Shown here piece after piece: positions 45,583-54,779 of a stretch of DNA of 64,000 bases. Under the pieces are notes generated by a model. It did no database searches. It was not told the origin of the DNA and was given only the letters and a program-made list of their open reading frames with translations. The position numbers and the translations under genes are program-made. The stretch lies in the NCBI GenBank assembly GCA_028280345.1, contig JANQLY010000004.1, forward strand, positions 310,001 to 374,000, written 5' to 3'. Position 1 is the stretch's first letter, and each line of letters opens with the position of its first letter. The DNA is from Pseudomonadales bacterium (GTDB lineage Bacteria; Pseudomonadota; Gammaproteobacteria; Pseudomonadales; UBA7239).

Positions 45583-47118
45583 TTACTGACCTTTTGTGTG
45601 CTCTAAAGCGCCTTTCAGATTTTCAAGAATTTTGTTGGCTTCTGATTTTAGCAGTTCTGGAACCTTGCCTCCTCCAATATCCTGTATATGCTGTTTGAAT
45701 TCAAATTTCTTTGTCTCAGGCTTGTTGTCTGCATCTATTGCTGATCGTATAACATCAATAAGGCTTATTTCTCCTCGATTAACCAGCTCGCAAAGAAACT
45801 CGAATTCTTCAATTGTAATAAAATACATATTTTCAAAGGGGATTTCTTTGTTTGGGTAGTCGTTGTGAATTGCTTGTAAGCGCTCATTGGCAATCGCCTC
45901 GAAGAGATCACAACCGCTTCCAACATACATCTCTTTGTATGTTATAACCAGAATATACTGCGAGTTTTTTTGATCTTCATTTATGCCAAATTTCTGCCTT
46001 AATCGGTCTAGATTTTTAAAAGTGTAGTGTGCTTGTTTGATGGCGAAGATAATTGAATCGTTAATTTTGTCACTGATTATTTCAGATTCGCTTAGGCATC
46101 TGTGGTCTCTTCTTGTCTCCACAGCTTTGGCGTCGATATATACATTATAGTTATCCCCGCATAGTAGAAAATCAACACATTTTTCGTCTTTTTCGAGAAT
46201 GGTATATAAATCATTTTCAGATAGAAATACATTGCCAGAATATGTTAATAGCTCCCCGATATAACCCTCAAAGCATTTTCCAAATTTTTTCATAAATTTT
46301 TGACTTTGACTCTTTTTAAGCTGGTCATACACGAAATGCTCTATTGCGCGATAAAAAAGGGTTGGATACCAGCAGAGAAATCCATTGTTCTGTGCTAAAA
46401 AAGGCTGCTGTATAAGAGGCGTTTGCTCGTAGTACTCTCTTGCTGGCCTTCTCTTTCCTGAAGATTCGATAAGATATTTTTTTGTTTCTTTTAAATCTAA
46501 TGATAATAGATTAAAGAAAATATCTATCTCTTCTTTTTTGATATATTCGTTGAGTGTAGAAAACCATTGGGTAGTGAAATTTATTTTTCCTGGGTTGGTT
46601 TGAAAGGCGGTGAGCAAGGAAACTGCTATTTCAAAAAACCTGATTATAGAAATCCCACATTGATTTCTAAATAAAGTGTCGAAGTAGGAATTATTCTTTT
46701 CATCAAAAAATAGTTTAATCTGCCTGCCTAAATGAATTATTTTAAAATTCTGCTGATAATGAAACTGCTGAAAGGATTTTAGCCGGAAAAAGATGTAGAG
46801 GTGATGGTAGTCACTCGGCATGCGCACATAAGACTCTAAGCCTATCATTTCATTTATTAGATTTATTGCTACTCTTTTGTCTGGTGATTTCCTGCCCTTT
46901 TGATCAAAATTGTCGTCAATGATAATCCATTTAATTAGCAGCATACCTAACCATGGCTGCTTTTTTATTTGTTCAATCGATTCTTCTGAATAATCCTTAT
47001 AAAGAAATTCAAGAATGTGTTTTATTAGCAGAATGGGATCATATTGACGGAATCTGTTTCTTATTTTTTTGTATTCAGCAAAATAGTTGCCTTCACTGAA
47101 CTCAATTTTCTTTGGCAT
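45583..47118 (-). CDS. PD-(D/E)xK-type nuclease, probable defence effector
   Basis: A 511-aa protein: a helical N-terminal half, then a restriction-endonuclease-like core with Glu in CFEGYIGELLTYSG, Asp in KCVDFLLCGDNYNVYIDAKAV (D-x12-D-A-K, residues about 313-330), and a following helix with paired polar residues. This is the D...(D/E)xK arrangement of PD-(D/E)xK nucleases. It resembles single-protein anti-phage nucleases of mobile islands (for example GAPS1-type), an unverified comparison. ATG 47118 is chosen over TTG 47121. Encoded 27 bp downstream of an XRE repressor in the same transcript. Confidence 0.6.
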   Translation of the reverse strand: MPKKIEFSEGNYFAEYKKIRNRFRQYDPILLIKHILEFLYKDYSEESIEQIKKQPWLGMLLIKWIIIDDNFDQKGRKSPDKRVAINLINEMIGLESYVRMPSDYHHLYIFFRLKSFQQFHYQQNFKIIHLGRQIKLFFDEKNNSYFDTLFRNQCGISIIRFFEIAVSLLTAFQTNPGKINFTTQWFSTLNEYIKKEEIDIFFNLLSLDLKETKKYLIESSGKRRPAREYYEQTPLIQQPFLAQNNGFLCWYPTLFYRAIEHFVYDQLKKSQSQKFMKKFGKCFEGYIGELLTYSGNVFLSENDLYTILEKDEKCVDFLLCGDNYNVYIDAKAVETRRDHRCLSESEIISDKINDSIIFAIKQAHYTFKNLDRLRQKFGINEDQKNSQYILVITYKEMYVGSGCDLFEAIANERLQAIHNDYPNKEIPFENMYFITIEEFEFLCELVNRGEISLIDVIRSAIDADNKPETKKFEFKQHIQDIGGGKVPELLKSEANKILENLKGALEHTKGQ

Positions 47119-47144
47119 CAATCTATTTTTGCGTTATTGAAGTA

Positions 47145-47345
47145 TCAATCAAACAGGTCACCGACATTACACCGGAGACTTTTAGTGATCTGATCCAGTG
47201 TCTTGAGTGTGGTATTTTGAGATGCGCTTTCCAATCGATTAAGGGTGGCCCGGCTAATCCCCAGTCTTTTAGCAAATTCCACTTGGGTTTGTTCTCCGCG
47301 CCGGGATCTCAGGTTTTGCGCTAATTTGTCGGAAAGTGTGGACAC
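47145..47345 (-). CDS. XRE-family helix-turn-helix repressor
   Basis: 66 aa, a single HTH_XRE domain: LAQNLRSRRGEQTQVEFAKRLGISRATLNRLESASQNTTLKTLDQITKSL. Starts at GTG 47345 with GAGGAT upstream. Two near-identical palindromes lie directly upstream of its start, pointing to autorepression. It heads the operon containing the nuclease. Confidence 0.9.
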   Translation of the reverse strand: MSTLSDKLAQNLRSRRGEQTQVEFAKRLGISRATLNRLESASQNTTLKTLDQITKSLRCNVGDLFD

Positions 47346-47360
47346 TAGCTATCCTCAAAT

Positions 47361-47408
47361 GTTCACTTGTGAACTATTTTCCGGTAATATTGTGTTCACA
47401 TGTGAACA
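47361..47408. promoter_or_regulatory. Two operators of the XRE repressor
   Basis: GTTCACTTGTGAAC (47361-47374) and TGTTCACATGTGAACA (47393-47408), sharing the arms GTTCAC/GTGAAC with centres 33 bp apart, about three helical turns. They overlap the promoter region for the xre-nuclease operon. The rest of 47346-47698 holds the promoter of the RHS operon and no gene. Confidence 0.8.
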
Positions 47409-47551
47409 TTGCTCTTGGTAGCAGGTGTGACGTTTTCCGAAAGGGTAATTGGAGTGCAAGGCATGTCAGATTTTTTGGAGGGCTCTCTTGGAAATTCAAT
47501 TCTATACATGCTTTACCCTTACAAAGGGTATTGAGTTTGAGTTGTGTTGGG

Positions 47552-47557
47552 TATAAT
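47552..47557 (+). promoter_or_regulatory. Putative -10 element of the RHS operon
   Basis: TATAAT preceded by TGGG (extended -10-like); possible -35 TTGAGT at 47531 with a short 15-bp spacer. Located 140 bp upstream of the large RHS gene. Confidence 0.4.
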
Positions 47558-47698
47558 TGGCATTCTTTTGACAGGTAGTCAAATTAGCGGACAGGTTTAT
47601 AGTGTCTGATAAAGGCAACATAAAGGGAGTGTACTGAAAACATTTTTCAGTAAGTTTTGGAACTTATAAATAGTCTAAATAAATTTTTGGGAGTCAAG

Positions 47699-50600
47699 AT
47701 GCGTCCTTTTTCTCAAGTTATTCTTGTTGCCATTAGTGGGCTGCTACTTTCAGGTACTGTTGTTGCACAAGTGCCGGATTATAACGAAGCTATTGAAGGC
47801 AGCTATCAGGCAACGGGTTTTTCAGATATGCGCGAATATCAGCGGGGAGCCGTTAATGAAACAGTTGACCCTTATTCAGGTAGTTTAAAGCGTGTCTATA
47901 CTGATTATGTTTTTCCCGGTAATGGTGGGATGAATATCGAGATTGTCCGTTATTATCAGAATCTCAATAACTATACGTCTGGTCATAGAGATGCCAACAG
48001 TGTGGGCGGTGAAGGGCCTATGGGTACAGGTTGGGATATTCATTTTGGACGAATCTGGGTCAAGAATGACACAAGCCAGTCAGGGGAGAAAATTCTTTCC
48101 GAAATAGATCCATCAAACCGTGGTTGTCGAATATTCAATGTTGCATCCGGTTCCAGCCCGACACTGGAAATGCCAGGTGGTGGGCGTCAGGTACTAATTG
48201 ATAATTACTTCGGTTTCGCTTCCAGTTCAACCGGCTCATCACTGATCACACATAAGCCTGCCTTTATAACACCTGATCACTGGCTGGGCGTTTGTCTTGA
48301 TTTTAGTGATGACCTTGGCGACGGAGGTATTGTGATGTATTCACCCGATGGCCGCCAATATGTTTTTAACAAGCTGGCAAAGGTTGTATCACCCGGTCAT
48401 AGCATTTGGGACAGATTCGCTTATGTGCCTACGCGAATTACTGACATCAATGACAATTATATGGATATAACTTACACCACGCTTAATCTTGGTACGGTGA
48501 CACTTGATGTAATTGATACGGTAACGACTTCTGAAGGTGTCAGTGTTCAATTTAATTATAACGCCAGTCTTGGACGTCTCAGCTCGATTACAGGTGAAGG
48601 TATTACGCTGTTGTATAACCATGAAGATGATGATTTTGATCCATTGAAAAAAATTCTCAGATCAGTTGTGATTGCAGGAGAACTGGTCTGGGAGTATGAC
48701 TACTATGATGGTCTTTCGAGTGATGGAAAATTCTCTATTAAAAAAGCCACATCGCCTTTTGGGCAGGATGTTGAATATATCTACCAGAGCAAAAAATTCA
48801 CCAGTCAGGCGCCCTCTGGACAAAGCTATTTTGATGACAATCTGGATAACATTATTGTTTCGGAGCGTACCGTTGAGGGTGAAGGTGTCTGGAAATACAC
48901 CTATGCTCCAGCTACCGGAGCATCAAACCCAGTGACTGGAGATGGGCCAACAGATATTACAACCGTCACTTTGAATGATATATCCATATCGCCTTTGCCC
49001 GGCGGTTTTCAGGATATGTGTATTCAATATGAGCATTTAGGTGAGGCCGCATTACCTCCGGGACAGCCACCGCAGGCCAATATAAACCACCGGCTTTATC
49101 GTCGAGGTTTATTGATCAAGAAGCAGACATATGGACATGTTAATTGCTTGAATGATCTTCTTGAAACAGAAATCTACGAGTACCGTAAGAAAGCTCTGAT
49201 CGGAGAAATGAATGAGTATCGCCCACTACCACTAACAGTCGCAGAGAATACATGGAAGGCTTTAATGACTAAAAAGACGATTGTGCGAGATGGAGTAGTC
49301 TATATCACGGAAAATAGTTATGACCCGCCAGCACCTTCACTGCCATGGGCTTATGACTATGATGAGGATGTTTCCCGCACTATGCCATGTGGAACCAACC
49401 CGGAAACCAATGATTGTGCGAACATGGTGTTGAGCAACCCGGTTTTTGCGATTACTGAATCTACACAGGGTGGCCCGAGTCGAACAACATCTTTTGCACC
49501 GGGCGTATTGATCAATGAGGATGCTGTCGATAGATTGCGTTATCGGCGTGTGACACTTGCCGAAACCATGGTGCTGGATGACACATTTGAGAGGCTCTAC
49601 GGGTATGATGCCAGAGCCAATAAAGTGGCAGATTATCAATATGGCAACACTACTTTCTACGCCTATAGTACGGAGGGCGATATGTCAGAAACGACTGACA
49701 GGGATAATTGCCCGGGATGGAGCGGTACACTTTCAAATGGTTGTGATGATCCGACTCCGGTTGGCGTAACGTATTTGAATAACTACTATCGAGGCAGGCC
49801 GCAAGATATTGTGATGCCGGATGGTACTACATTGACCCAGGTTATTGATGGCAGAGGTAATGTCACTTCCCGTAAAGTCTCTGATTATCTGGACACGGAA
49901 AGTGCGACAACGGTCTATCAGTATGATGACCTGAATCGCGTTACCAATATTTTCACACCTGAGGCTGGTGATAATGATATTACCATCGACTATCTTAATG
50001 ATGGTATGGATACAGAAGTCACCATGACCCGTGGAAACCTCGTCGAAAAAACAGTTTATGACGAACGGGGAAATGTAAAGGAACAAATCCGGGAGGATTT
50101 ACAAGGTGATAGCATTTATCAAAACTTCAGCTTTGACGATCTGAATAACCCGATATTTTCTTCCTATCCGTCCTATAGTGCAGGTGAAACAGAGGGTGTT
50201 ACTACCGACTTTGATGAATTAGGAAGAATGCTTTCTACGACGTACAGTGGTGCGAGTGGCACCAGCACACTTTATGATCATTCTGGCGGGTTAACTGTAA
50301 TCATCACAGATGAGCGAGGTTTTGATACACGTTACACCTATGAGGCCTATGGAAGTCCGGGTGCACGTTATCTGGCTACAATTGAGCAGCAAAAAGATGC
50401 GAGTAATTTCATTACAACCCAGTTGAATAAAAACGCACTAGGCCGACTGAATAGTATGACGCAGGGAGGCCTAACCCGAAGCTTGCTTTATTACTCCTGG
50501 AAGCCTGATCAGCTTGAGAAAGAATCACACCCTGTAGAAGGTGAAGTAAAGTATGAGCGCAATTTTGCCGGGCAAGTAACAGAGATTCGATATAACAATG

Positions 50601-52135
50601 AAACTCTATCCGAGATCAAATATGAATATGATGCAATGCATCGACTGGCCAGAATAGATGCAAGGCCACCCACTGATGACATTTATTTCTATTATGACCA
50701 TTTTGGAAATATTGAGACGGCGGTTAAAGGTATCAACCCGGGAACAACTTCAACTTATTCGGCCTGTATTCAATCGCTGCCTGGGAGTACTCATGATATT
50801 TGCAGGGGACAGTATGGGAAAAATATTGACAACTGGGATTGGTCAACCGTGCCGGTTTACCATGAATATAGCTACACAGATAATAATCAATTGTACAGCG
50901 AGTTTCTTGTCAGTCAGCCAGATAATATCTGGTTCTATTATGATTATCTGTACGACCAGAATGGCAATCTCGAAGCTGCGTATTATGACAGTCCGACTAA
51001 TTGGGTGATTTTATATTATATAAATGATGCGTTAGGTCGGCAGCGCTCGCTACAGTTGTTTGATGATATTAACGGAGACAAATGGATTGTCACCAATGCT
51101 AATTATCACCCGAATGGCCAGCTTCATACGATGTCTGCCGGGAATGGCCAAACCTATACTATTACTCAAACCGCGCGATTAAGACCAGATGTGTTTACAG
51201 TATCAGGAAACATCCTGTCTTTAGACTATAATTATGATCCTCTGGGCAATATTACCGGTGTATCAGGAGATATAACCTTAAGTGGATTTGAGTATGACGG
51301 CTTGTCGCGCCTTAATAAGGTGACGGGTTCCTGGGGGGAATATATCTTCTCTTACGATGATGCTGGAAATATCACAACTCAAACAATTCCTTCTGTGGGC
51401 CAACTGACTTACAACTATTCAATCAATCCATTGATGGATGATCGTCTCGAATTAACCTCTATTACAGGCGCCGAAAGCTATACATTCAGTTATAGCGCAG
51501 AAGGCAATATGCTCAGTGATGGTCAGCAGACTTATAGTTGGGACAACGCTGGGCGAATGATTGCTGTTACAGGTGCTAGCTATGGCTATGATGCGCATAA
51601 CCGACGCTATAAAAAAGAACGAAATAGTAAAACCATTGGCGCAGCGTACGGCCTGAATGGAAAGCTGCTGAGTGAAATGGATATTGAAAGCTGGAATGGT
51701 GGAGATGGTAATGAAACTCACTATTTCTATTTTAATGGTCAGTTGGTCATGCGTATGGACTCCTGTGGGGTTGATACAGGCGATGAATTAAATCGTTGCC
51801 CGACACGACTGATTAACAGCGAAGGAAGCTTTCTTGCGGCAGTCAGAATCGAAGATCTGGTGACAGGACAATTCATCGGTATGACAGCACAGGGGCTTGA
51901 TGGCGCGGCGACCTATAGTTTGCTGGAGGACTGTAATGGAGCCTTTACGATCAATAGCCAGACCGGCGAAATTACTGTTGCTGATGACAGCTTGTTGGAA
52001 GCCGGTAGTTGTTTTCTCAAGGTAGAGGCGACTAACAGCGCAGGGGCTAAAGGGTTGACTACCTTTGTGGTACAGCTGATGGCGGTTGATGGTATCTATG
52101 CAGGTTCGAATCTGCGCAAAGACAGTGACAAATAA
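47699..52135 (+). CDS. Large secreted RHS/YD-repeat protein lacking the C-terminal RHS core
   Basis: 1478 aa. Signal peptide (MRPFSQVILVAISGLLLSGTVVAQ), an N-terminal region with PGNGGMNIEIVRYYQN and YSPDGRQYVFNK, then many YD repeats forming the RHS shell (YQYDDLNRVTNIFTPE, YDERGNVKEQI, FDELGRMLST, YDAMHRLARID, YDPLGNITGVSGD, YDGLSRLNKVTGSW, YDDAGNITTQ, WDNAGRMIAVTG). It ends not with the usual H-D-H-L-G...G core but with a cadherin-like beta domain (INSEGSFLAAVRIEDLVTG...TYSLLEDCNGAFTINSQTGEITVADDSLLEAGSCFLKVEATNSAG). ATG 47699 has GGGAG upstream. The missing RHS core is encoded two genes downstream. Confidence 0.88.
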   Translation: MRPFSQVILVAISGLLLSGTVVAQVPDYNEAIEGSYQATGFSDMREYQRGAVNETVDPYSGSLKRVYTDYVFPGNGGMNIEIVRYYQNLNNYTSGHRDANSVGGEGPMGTGWDIHFGRIWVKNDTSQSGEKILSEIDPSNRGCRIFNVASGSSPTLEMPGGGRQVLIDNYFGFASSSTGSSLITHKPAFITPDHWLGVCLDFSDDLGDGGIVMYSPDGRQYVFNKLAKVVSPGHSIWDRFAYVPTRITDINDNYMDITYTTLNLGTVTLDVIDTVTTSEGVSVQFNYNASLGRLSSITGEGITLLYNHEDDDFDPLKKILRSVVIAGELVWEYDYYDGLSSDGKFSIKKATSPFGQDVEYIYQSKKFTSQAPSGQSYFDDNLDNIIVSERTVEGEGVWKYTYAPATGASNPVTGDGPTDITTVTLNDISISPLPGGFQDMCIQYEHLGEAALPPGQPPQANINHRLYRRGLLIKKQTYGHVNCLNDLLETEIYEYRKKALIGEMNEYRPLPLTVAENTWKALMTKKTIVRDGVVYITENSYDPPAPSLPWAYDYDEDVSRTMPCGTNPETNDCANMVLSNPVFAITESTQGGPSRTTSFAPGVLINEDAVDRLRYRRVTLAETMVLDDTFERLYGYDARANKVADYQYGNTTFYAYSTEGDMSETTDRDNCPGWSGTLSNGCDDPTPVGVTYLNNYYRGRPQDIVMPDGTTLTQVIDGRGNVTSRKVSDYLDTESATTVYQYDDLNRVTNIFTPEAGDNDITIDYLNDGMDTEVTMTRGNLVEKTVYDERGNVKEQIREDLQGDSIYQNFSFDDLNNPIFSSYPSYSAGETEGVTTDFDELGRMLSTTYSGASGTSTLYDHSGGLTVIITDERGFDTRYTYEAYGSPGARYLATIEQQKDASNFITTQLNKNALGRLNSMTQGGLTRSLLYYSWKPDQLEKESHPVEGEVKYERNFAGQVTEIRYNNETLSEIKYEYDAMHRLARIDARPPTDDIYFYYDHFGNIETAVKGINPGTTSTYSACIQSLPGSTHDICRGQYGKNIDNWDWSTVPVYHEYSYTDNNQLYSEFLVSQPDNIWFYYDYLYDQNGNLEAAYYDSPTNWVILYYINDALGRQRSLQLFDDINGDKWIVTNANYHPNGQLHTMSAGNGQTYTITQTARLRPDVFTVSGNILSLDYNYDPLGNITGVSGDITLSGFEYDGLSRLNKVTGSWGEYIFSYDDAGNITTQTIPSVGQLTYNYSINPLMDDRLELTSITGAESYTFSYSAEGNMLSDGQQTYSWDNAGRMIAVTGASYGYDAHNRRYKKERNSKTIGAAYGLNGKLLSEMDIESWNGGDGNETHYFYFNGQLVMRMDSCGVDTGDELNRCPTRLINSEGSFLAAVRIEDLVTGQFIGMTAQGLDGAATYSLLEDCNGAFTINSQTGEITVADDSLLEAGSCFLKVEATNSAGAKGLTTFVVQLMAVDGIYAGSNLRKDSDK

Positions 52136-52147
52136 GGAGAAAAGAAA

Positions 52148-52645
52148 ATGAAATCAAACAAAATCCTTAATTATGTTTCTTTTTTGAGTGTGTTCCTGAT
52201 TGTGTCTGGAGGTGTAGCTGTTGCGCAAGATATTACAGTCCAGCCCCAAACCGGGTTAGGTGCTCCAACAGTATCTCTGCAACCATTAGAGCCGCAGCCC
52301 GAGAATAATGAACCTTCTCAGGAAGAGCCGGTTAGCGTTGAGATGCAAAGTGAACTTATGTCCAAGGTTGTGGCTATGCCAATGCCGGTGAATGAGGGTG
52401 AGGAAACCCGAGGCCATGCAGCTTGCAGAGCTTTTAATCACATTGACCAATGTATTCCAGAGCATAAGAATTTGCCTCGTATTAAAGCTGCTCTGTGGAA
52501 TATCTGTGAGATGCAGCGCGAAGAGGCCAGCTGGGAAGAAATTCTTTCAGAATACCCGCAACTCAAAGAACACAAAAAGAAAATCAGAAAGAAGATTAAA
52601 CAGTGTAAACAGCGCTTAAGAGCAGAATCTGAGGGGGAGGAATAG
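52148..52645 (+). CDS. Small exported protein within the RHS operon
   Basis: 165 aa with a signal peptide (to about residue 27, VAVAQ|DI), a Pro/Glu/Gln-rich linker (LQPLEPQPENNEPSQEEPVSVE) and a helical, highly charged C-terminal domain with four Cys (HAACRAFNHIDQC...WNICEMQREEASWEE...KKIRKKIKQCKQR) that may be disulfide-bonded. No known family. It lies 12 bp after the RHS gene and 2 bp before the RHS-core gene, so its amount is coupled to both; a chaperone or linker role is a guess. Confidence 0.7.
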   Translation: MKSNKILNYVSFLSVFLIVSGGVAVAQDITVQPQTGLGAPTVSLQPLEPQPENNEPSQEEPVSVEMQSELMSKVVAMPMPVNEGEETRGHAACRAFNHIDQCIPEHKNLPRIKAALWNICEMQREEASWEEILSEYPQLKEHKKKIRKKIKQCKQRLRAESEGEE

Positions 52646-52647
52646 TT

Positions 52648-53532
52648 ATGATGAAAAAACTTACAAAAAATGTGTTGGTGGCGATTATTCTTGGGCTCTG
52701 GGTGACAAATTCTCTGGCTGAGGCAAAATATACTTATTATTTTCAGGATGCATTGGGGTCGCCGATAGTGGCCACAGATGAACATGGCTCGGTGCTATGG
52801 CGTAAAACATATCGACCTTATGGTGAGTCAGATCAGTCTGATGCACTGAACGATGTTGGTTATACAGGGCATATGGAAGACTATGAAACAGGTTTGATTT
52901 ATATGCAGGAACGTTATTACCATCCTCGCTATATACGGTTTTTGAGTTTTGATCCGGTTAAATTCTCGGAATCTGAACCAATGAGCTTCAACCCATCTAT
53001 CTACGCGCTCAATAACCCTTACAAGTATGTTGACCCAGATGGTAATGCTTCAAAGGTTGCAGCATTGATCAGGCTCACGAGTGCGGGAATGAAAGAGTTG
53101 GGTCGCTTATCTAAAGAGCAAGCTGTACGGGCTCGAAAAAACGGCCAGAACGTTATGGCAGATAACAGGCAAGTAGCTGGGCAAATAGAGAGAGCTGCAG
53201 CAGGGAATAAGGAAGTGTTAAAGCATCAAGGCCATAAACTGCCTGATGGCAATATAGGTAAGCCCCATTTTCAAACAGAGGGTGTTACAGGTCATACTTT
53301 TTGGGGGGGTGTGAGTAGTGTTTTTCTGACGATAGGTGTTGGCCTTGATCATGTTGCAGATGTTGTTGAGATTGTCGACCCCACAACTTATATTAGTTCG
53401 GGCGGCCAAAACTATGTAGACCCCGATGGTAATCCCATTAGCTTGGAAGAGGTTTATGGCGGCCAACAGGCTGGGGAAAGTGAAGGGGAAAGTGCTGATA
53501 ATTCATCAAGTGAAAATGAAGATGGTGGTTGA
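52648..53532 (+). CDS. Separately exported RHS-associated core with C-terminal toxin-like region
   Basis: 294 aa. Own signal peptide (KNVLVAIILGLWVTNSLA), then at once the RHS core: YYFQDALGSPIVATDEHGSVLWRKTYRPYGE, YTGHMEDYETGLIYMQERYYHPRYIRFLSFDPV, and ALNNPYKYVDPDGN, whose DPDGN resembles the autocleavage site of RHS toxins. The variable part after it (about residues 131-250: LSKEQAVRARKNGQNVMADNRQVAGQIERAAAG...GHKLPDGNIGKPHFQTEGVTGHTFWG) has the His-rich look of small nuclease/RNase toxin domains. A second YVDPDGNP lies near the end. Start may be ATG 52648 or 52651. Confidence 0.82.
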   Translation: MMKKLTKNVLVAIILGLWVTNSLAEAKYTYYFQDALGSPIVATDEHGSVLWRKTYRPYGESDQSDALNDVGYTGHMEDYETGLIYMQERYYHPRYIRFLSFDPVKFSESEPMSFNPSIYALNNPYKYVDPDGNASKVAALIRLTSAGMKELGRLSKEQAVRARKNGQNVMADNRQVAGQIERAAAGNKEVLKHQGHKLPDGNIGKPHFQTEGVTGHTFWGGVSSVFLTIGVGLDHVADVVEIVDPTTYISSGGQNYVDPDGNPISLEEVYGGQQAGESEGESADNSSSENEDGG

Positions 53533-53541
53533 TATTTAATC

Positions 53542-53955
53542 ATGGAAAAGTACTATGTCTTGATAGAAGGGGGTGTGTTCTTTGTTGACTTGGAAGGTGA
53601 GCGGATCTGTTCCGGTTTTTTTACAACACTATATCTTGAAGGAACCTTCAAGACTAAAAGGGATATTTTGTTATGTATTGAAAGTACGTTATTGGGCCTT
53701 ATAAAAAATAATGAGATGAGTATCTATATTACCCAATCTTCATTTTATTATGTCAATGAGTTACATTTGATTGAGGAATATCCAATATCAGAAGAAAAAA
53801 TTGATGGTGGCTTTACCTTTTACAGAATGTCTGCGCTTGCGAGGGTGAAAGCAAAGTTGGTTAAAAATTTAAAAAATATACTATTTGTTATGGGTATTCT
53901 TGATGAATTGAAAAGGCCTTTAAGTTTTAGTAGACGAGTTTATGAGCTGGATTGA
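53542..53955 (+). CDS. Candidate immunity protein to the RHS toxin-like region
   Basis: 137 aa, no signal peptide, starts 9 bp after the RHS-core stop. Beta-rich start (MEKYYVLIEGGVFFVDLEGERICSGFF) then mixed alpha/beta. Position directly after a polymorphic-toxin C-terminus and cytosolic location are what one expects of an immunity protein. Sequence itself is not recognised. Confidence 0.5.
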   Translation: MEKYYVLIEGGVFFVDLEGERICSGFFTTLYLEGTFKTKRDILLCIESTLLGLIKNNEMSIYITQSSFYYVNELHLIEEYPISEEKIDGGFTFYRMSALARVKAKLVKNLKNILFVMGILDELKRPLSFSRRVYELD

Positions 53956-54055
53956 GTGGTGTGTACACTGAAAATTATTTATCTGTATAGATCACTTTTA
54001 AACTGATTCGCCCTATTAGATCAAAGTGACTTTTTGATAGGGAGAGAGCTAAAAC

Positions 54056-54497
54056 TTGGTGAAGGTTAAAAAGTTTACTATGCTAGTATATATCTTATTG
54101 GCTTTAGGTTTTTTTGCTGATTTTGTCGCCGGCTGGACCGGTGTTTTCTTTGATGTTTCTAAAAATGATAGCCTTTATTTCTTTTTATGGCGTTGGCATA
54201 CGCGGGCTTATATCCTTTTGTCGAATTTATTGGGAGTGGGAAAGAGTCGGGATATTTTCATGAGATTGGAAATAAATTTTTTTAAGTTGCGACCACAAAT
54301 TATGTCTTGTAGTTAGTGGAGGGCTTGCTTTTATTATATATGGGCTGGCCTCAATCACTTCTTCTTTGATTTTTGGGAATTTTGAAAATGGTAACCAGGT
54401 ATTGGTTATGTGTGTAGGGTTTGGTTTGTTAGTAGGAAGTAGCTTATTTATCTGTTTTGCAAGGTATATCTCTGTCAAAAGTAGAAATTTTGATTGA
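54056..54497 (+). pseudogene. Frameshifted small membrane protein gene
   Basis: The first frame gives an 86-aa product from TTG 54056 or GTG 54059 (GGGAGAGAG upstream) with one hydrophobic segment (FTMLVYILLALGFFADFVAGW). Past the T7 run at 54277-54283 the coding continues in the next frame (LSCDHKLCLVVSGGLAFIIYGLASITSSLIFG...VLVMCVGFGLLVGSSLFICFARYISV) to a stop at 54495. Removing one T joins them into about 146 aa with three or four membrane spans. Either a true frameshift, a sequence error in the homopolymer, or slippage. Confidence 0.65.
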
Positions 54498-54680
54498 GGC
54501 TGAATAGTCTTGCTCTAATAGGGACGAATTAGCTGTAATACTTTCCTACGTTACATTACTGAAATGCGCTAATTTGGGTTTTTTGGGGCGTTAGATGTCG
54601 TTTGGTTTGTTTTCTCCGGGAGTGATAGTTGGTCATGCAGAGACAGCTAATAGGGAGAACTTTATGGGGCATTTGGATAT

Positions 54681-54701
54681 GATGGTATTTATGGTGGTAT
54701 C
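54681..54701 (+). repeat. Putative integrase arm-type repeat near attR
   Basis: GATGGTA then TTTATGGTGGTATC: matches the unit at 40138-40158 in 17 of 21 positions and lies about 55 bp inside the right island end. Confidence 0.6.
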
Positions 54702-54757
54702 AAGATTTTCTGATAGTCAAAAAATCATATAAATCAATGTCTTATATTTTCTATTAG

Positions 54758-54779
54758 AGTCCTCTCCTGCACCAATTTC
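54758..54779 (+). other. attR of genomic island
   Basis: AGTCCTCTCCTG then CACCAATTTC; same as the tRNA-Leu 3' end (40005-40028) except for loss of two G. The adjacent arm-type repeat and the low-GC cargo on its left support it as the island boundary. Confidence 0.7.

Noticed and set aside
47699..53532. Split RHS as a sequencing frameshift
   Set aside because: The downstream part has its own signal peptide and a complete intervening gene, so no single base change could rejoin them.
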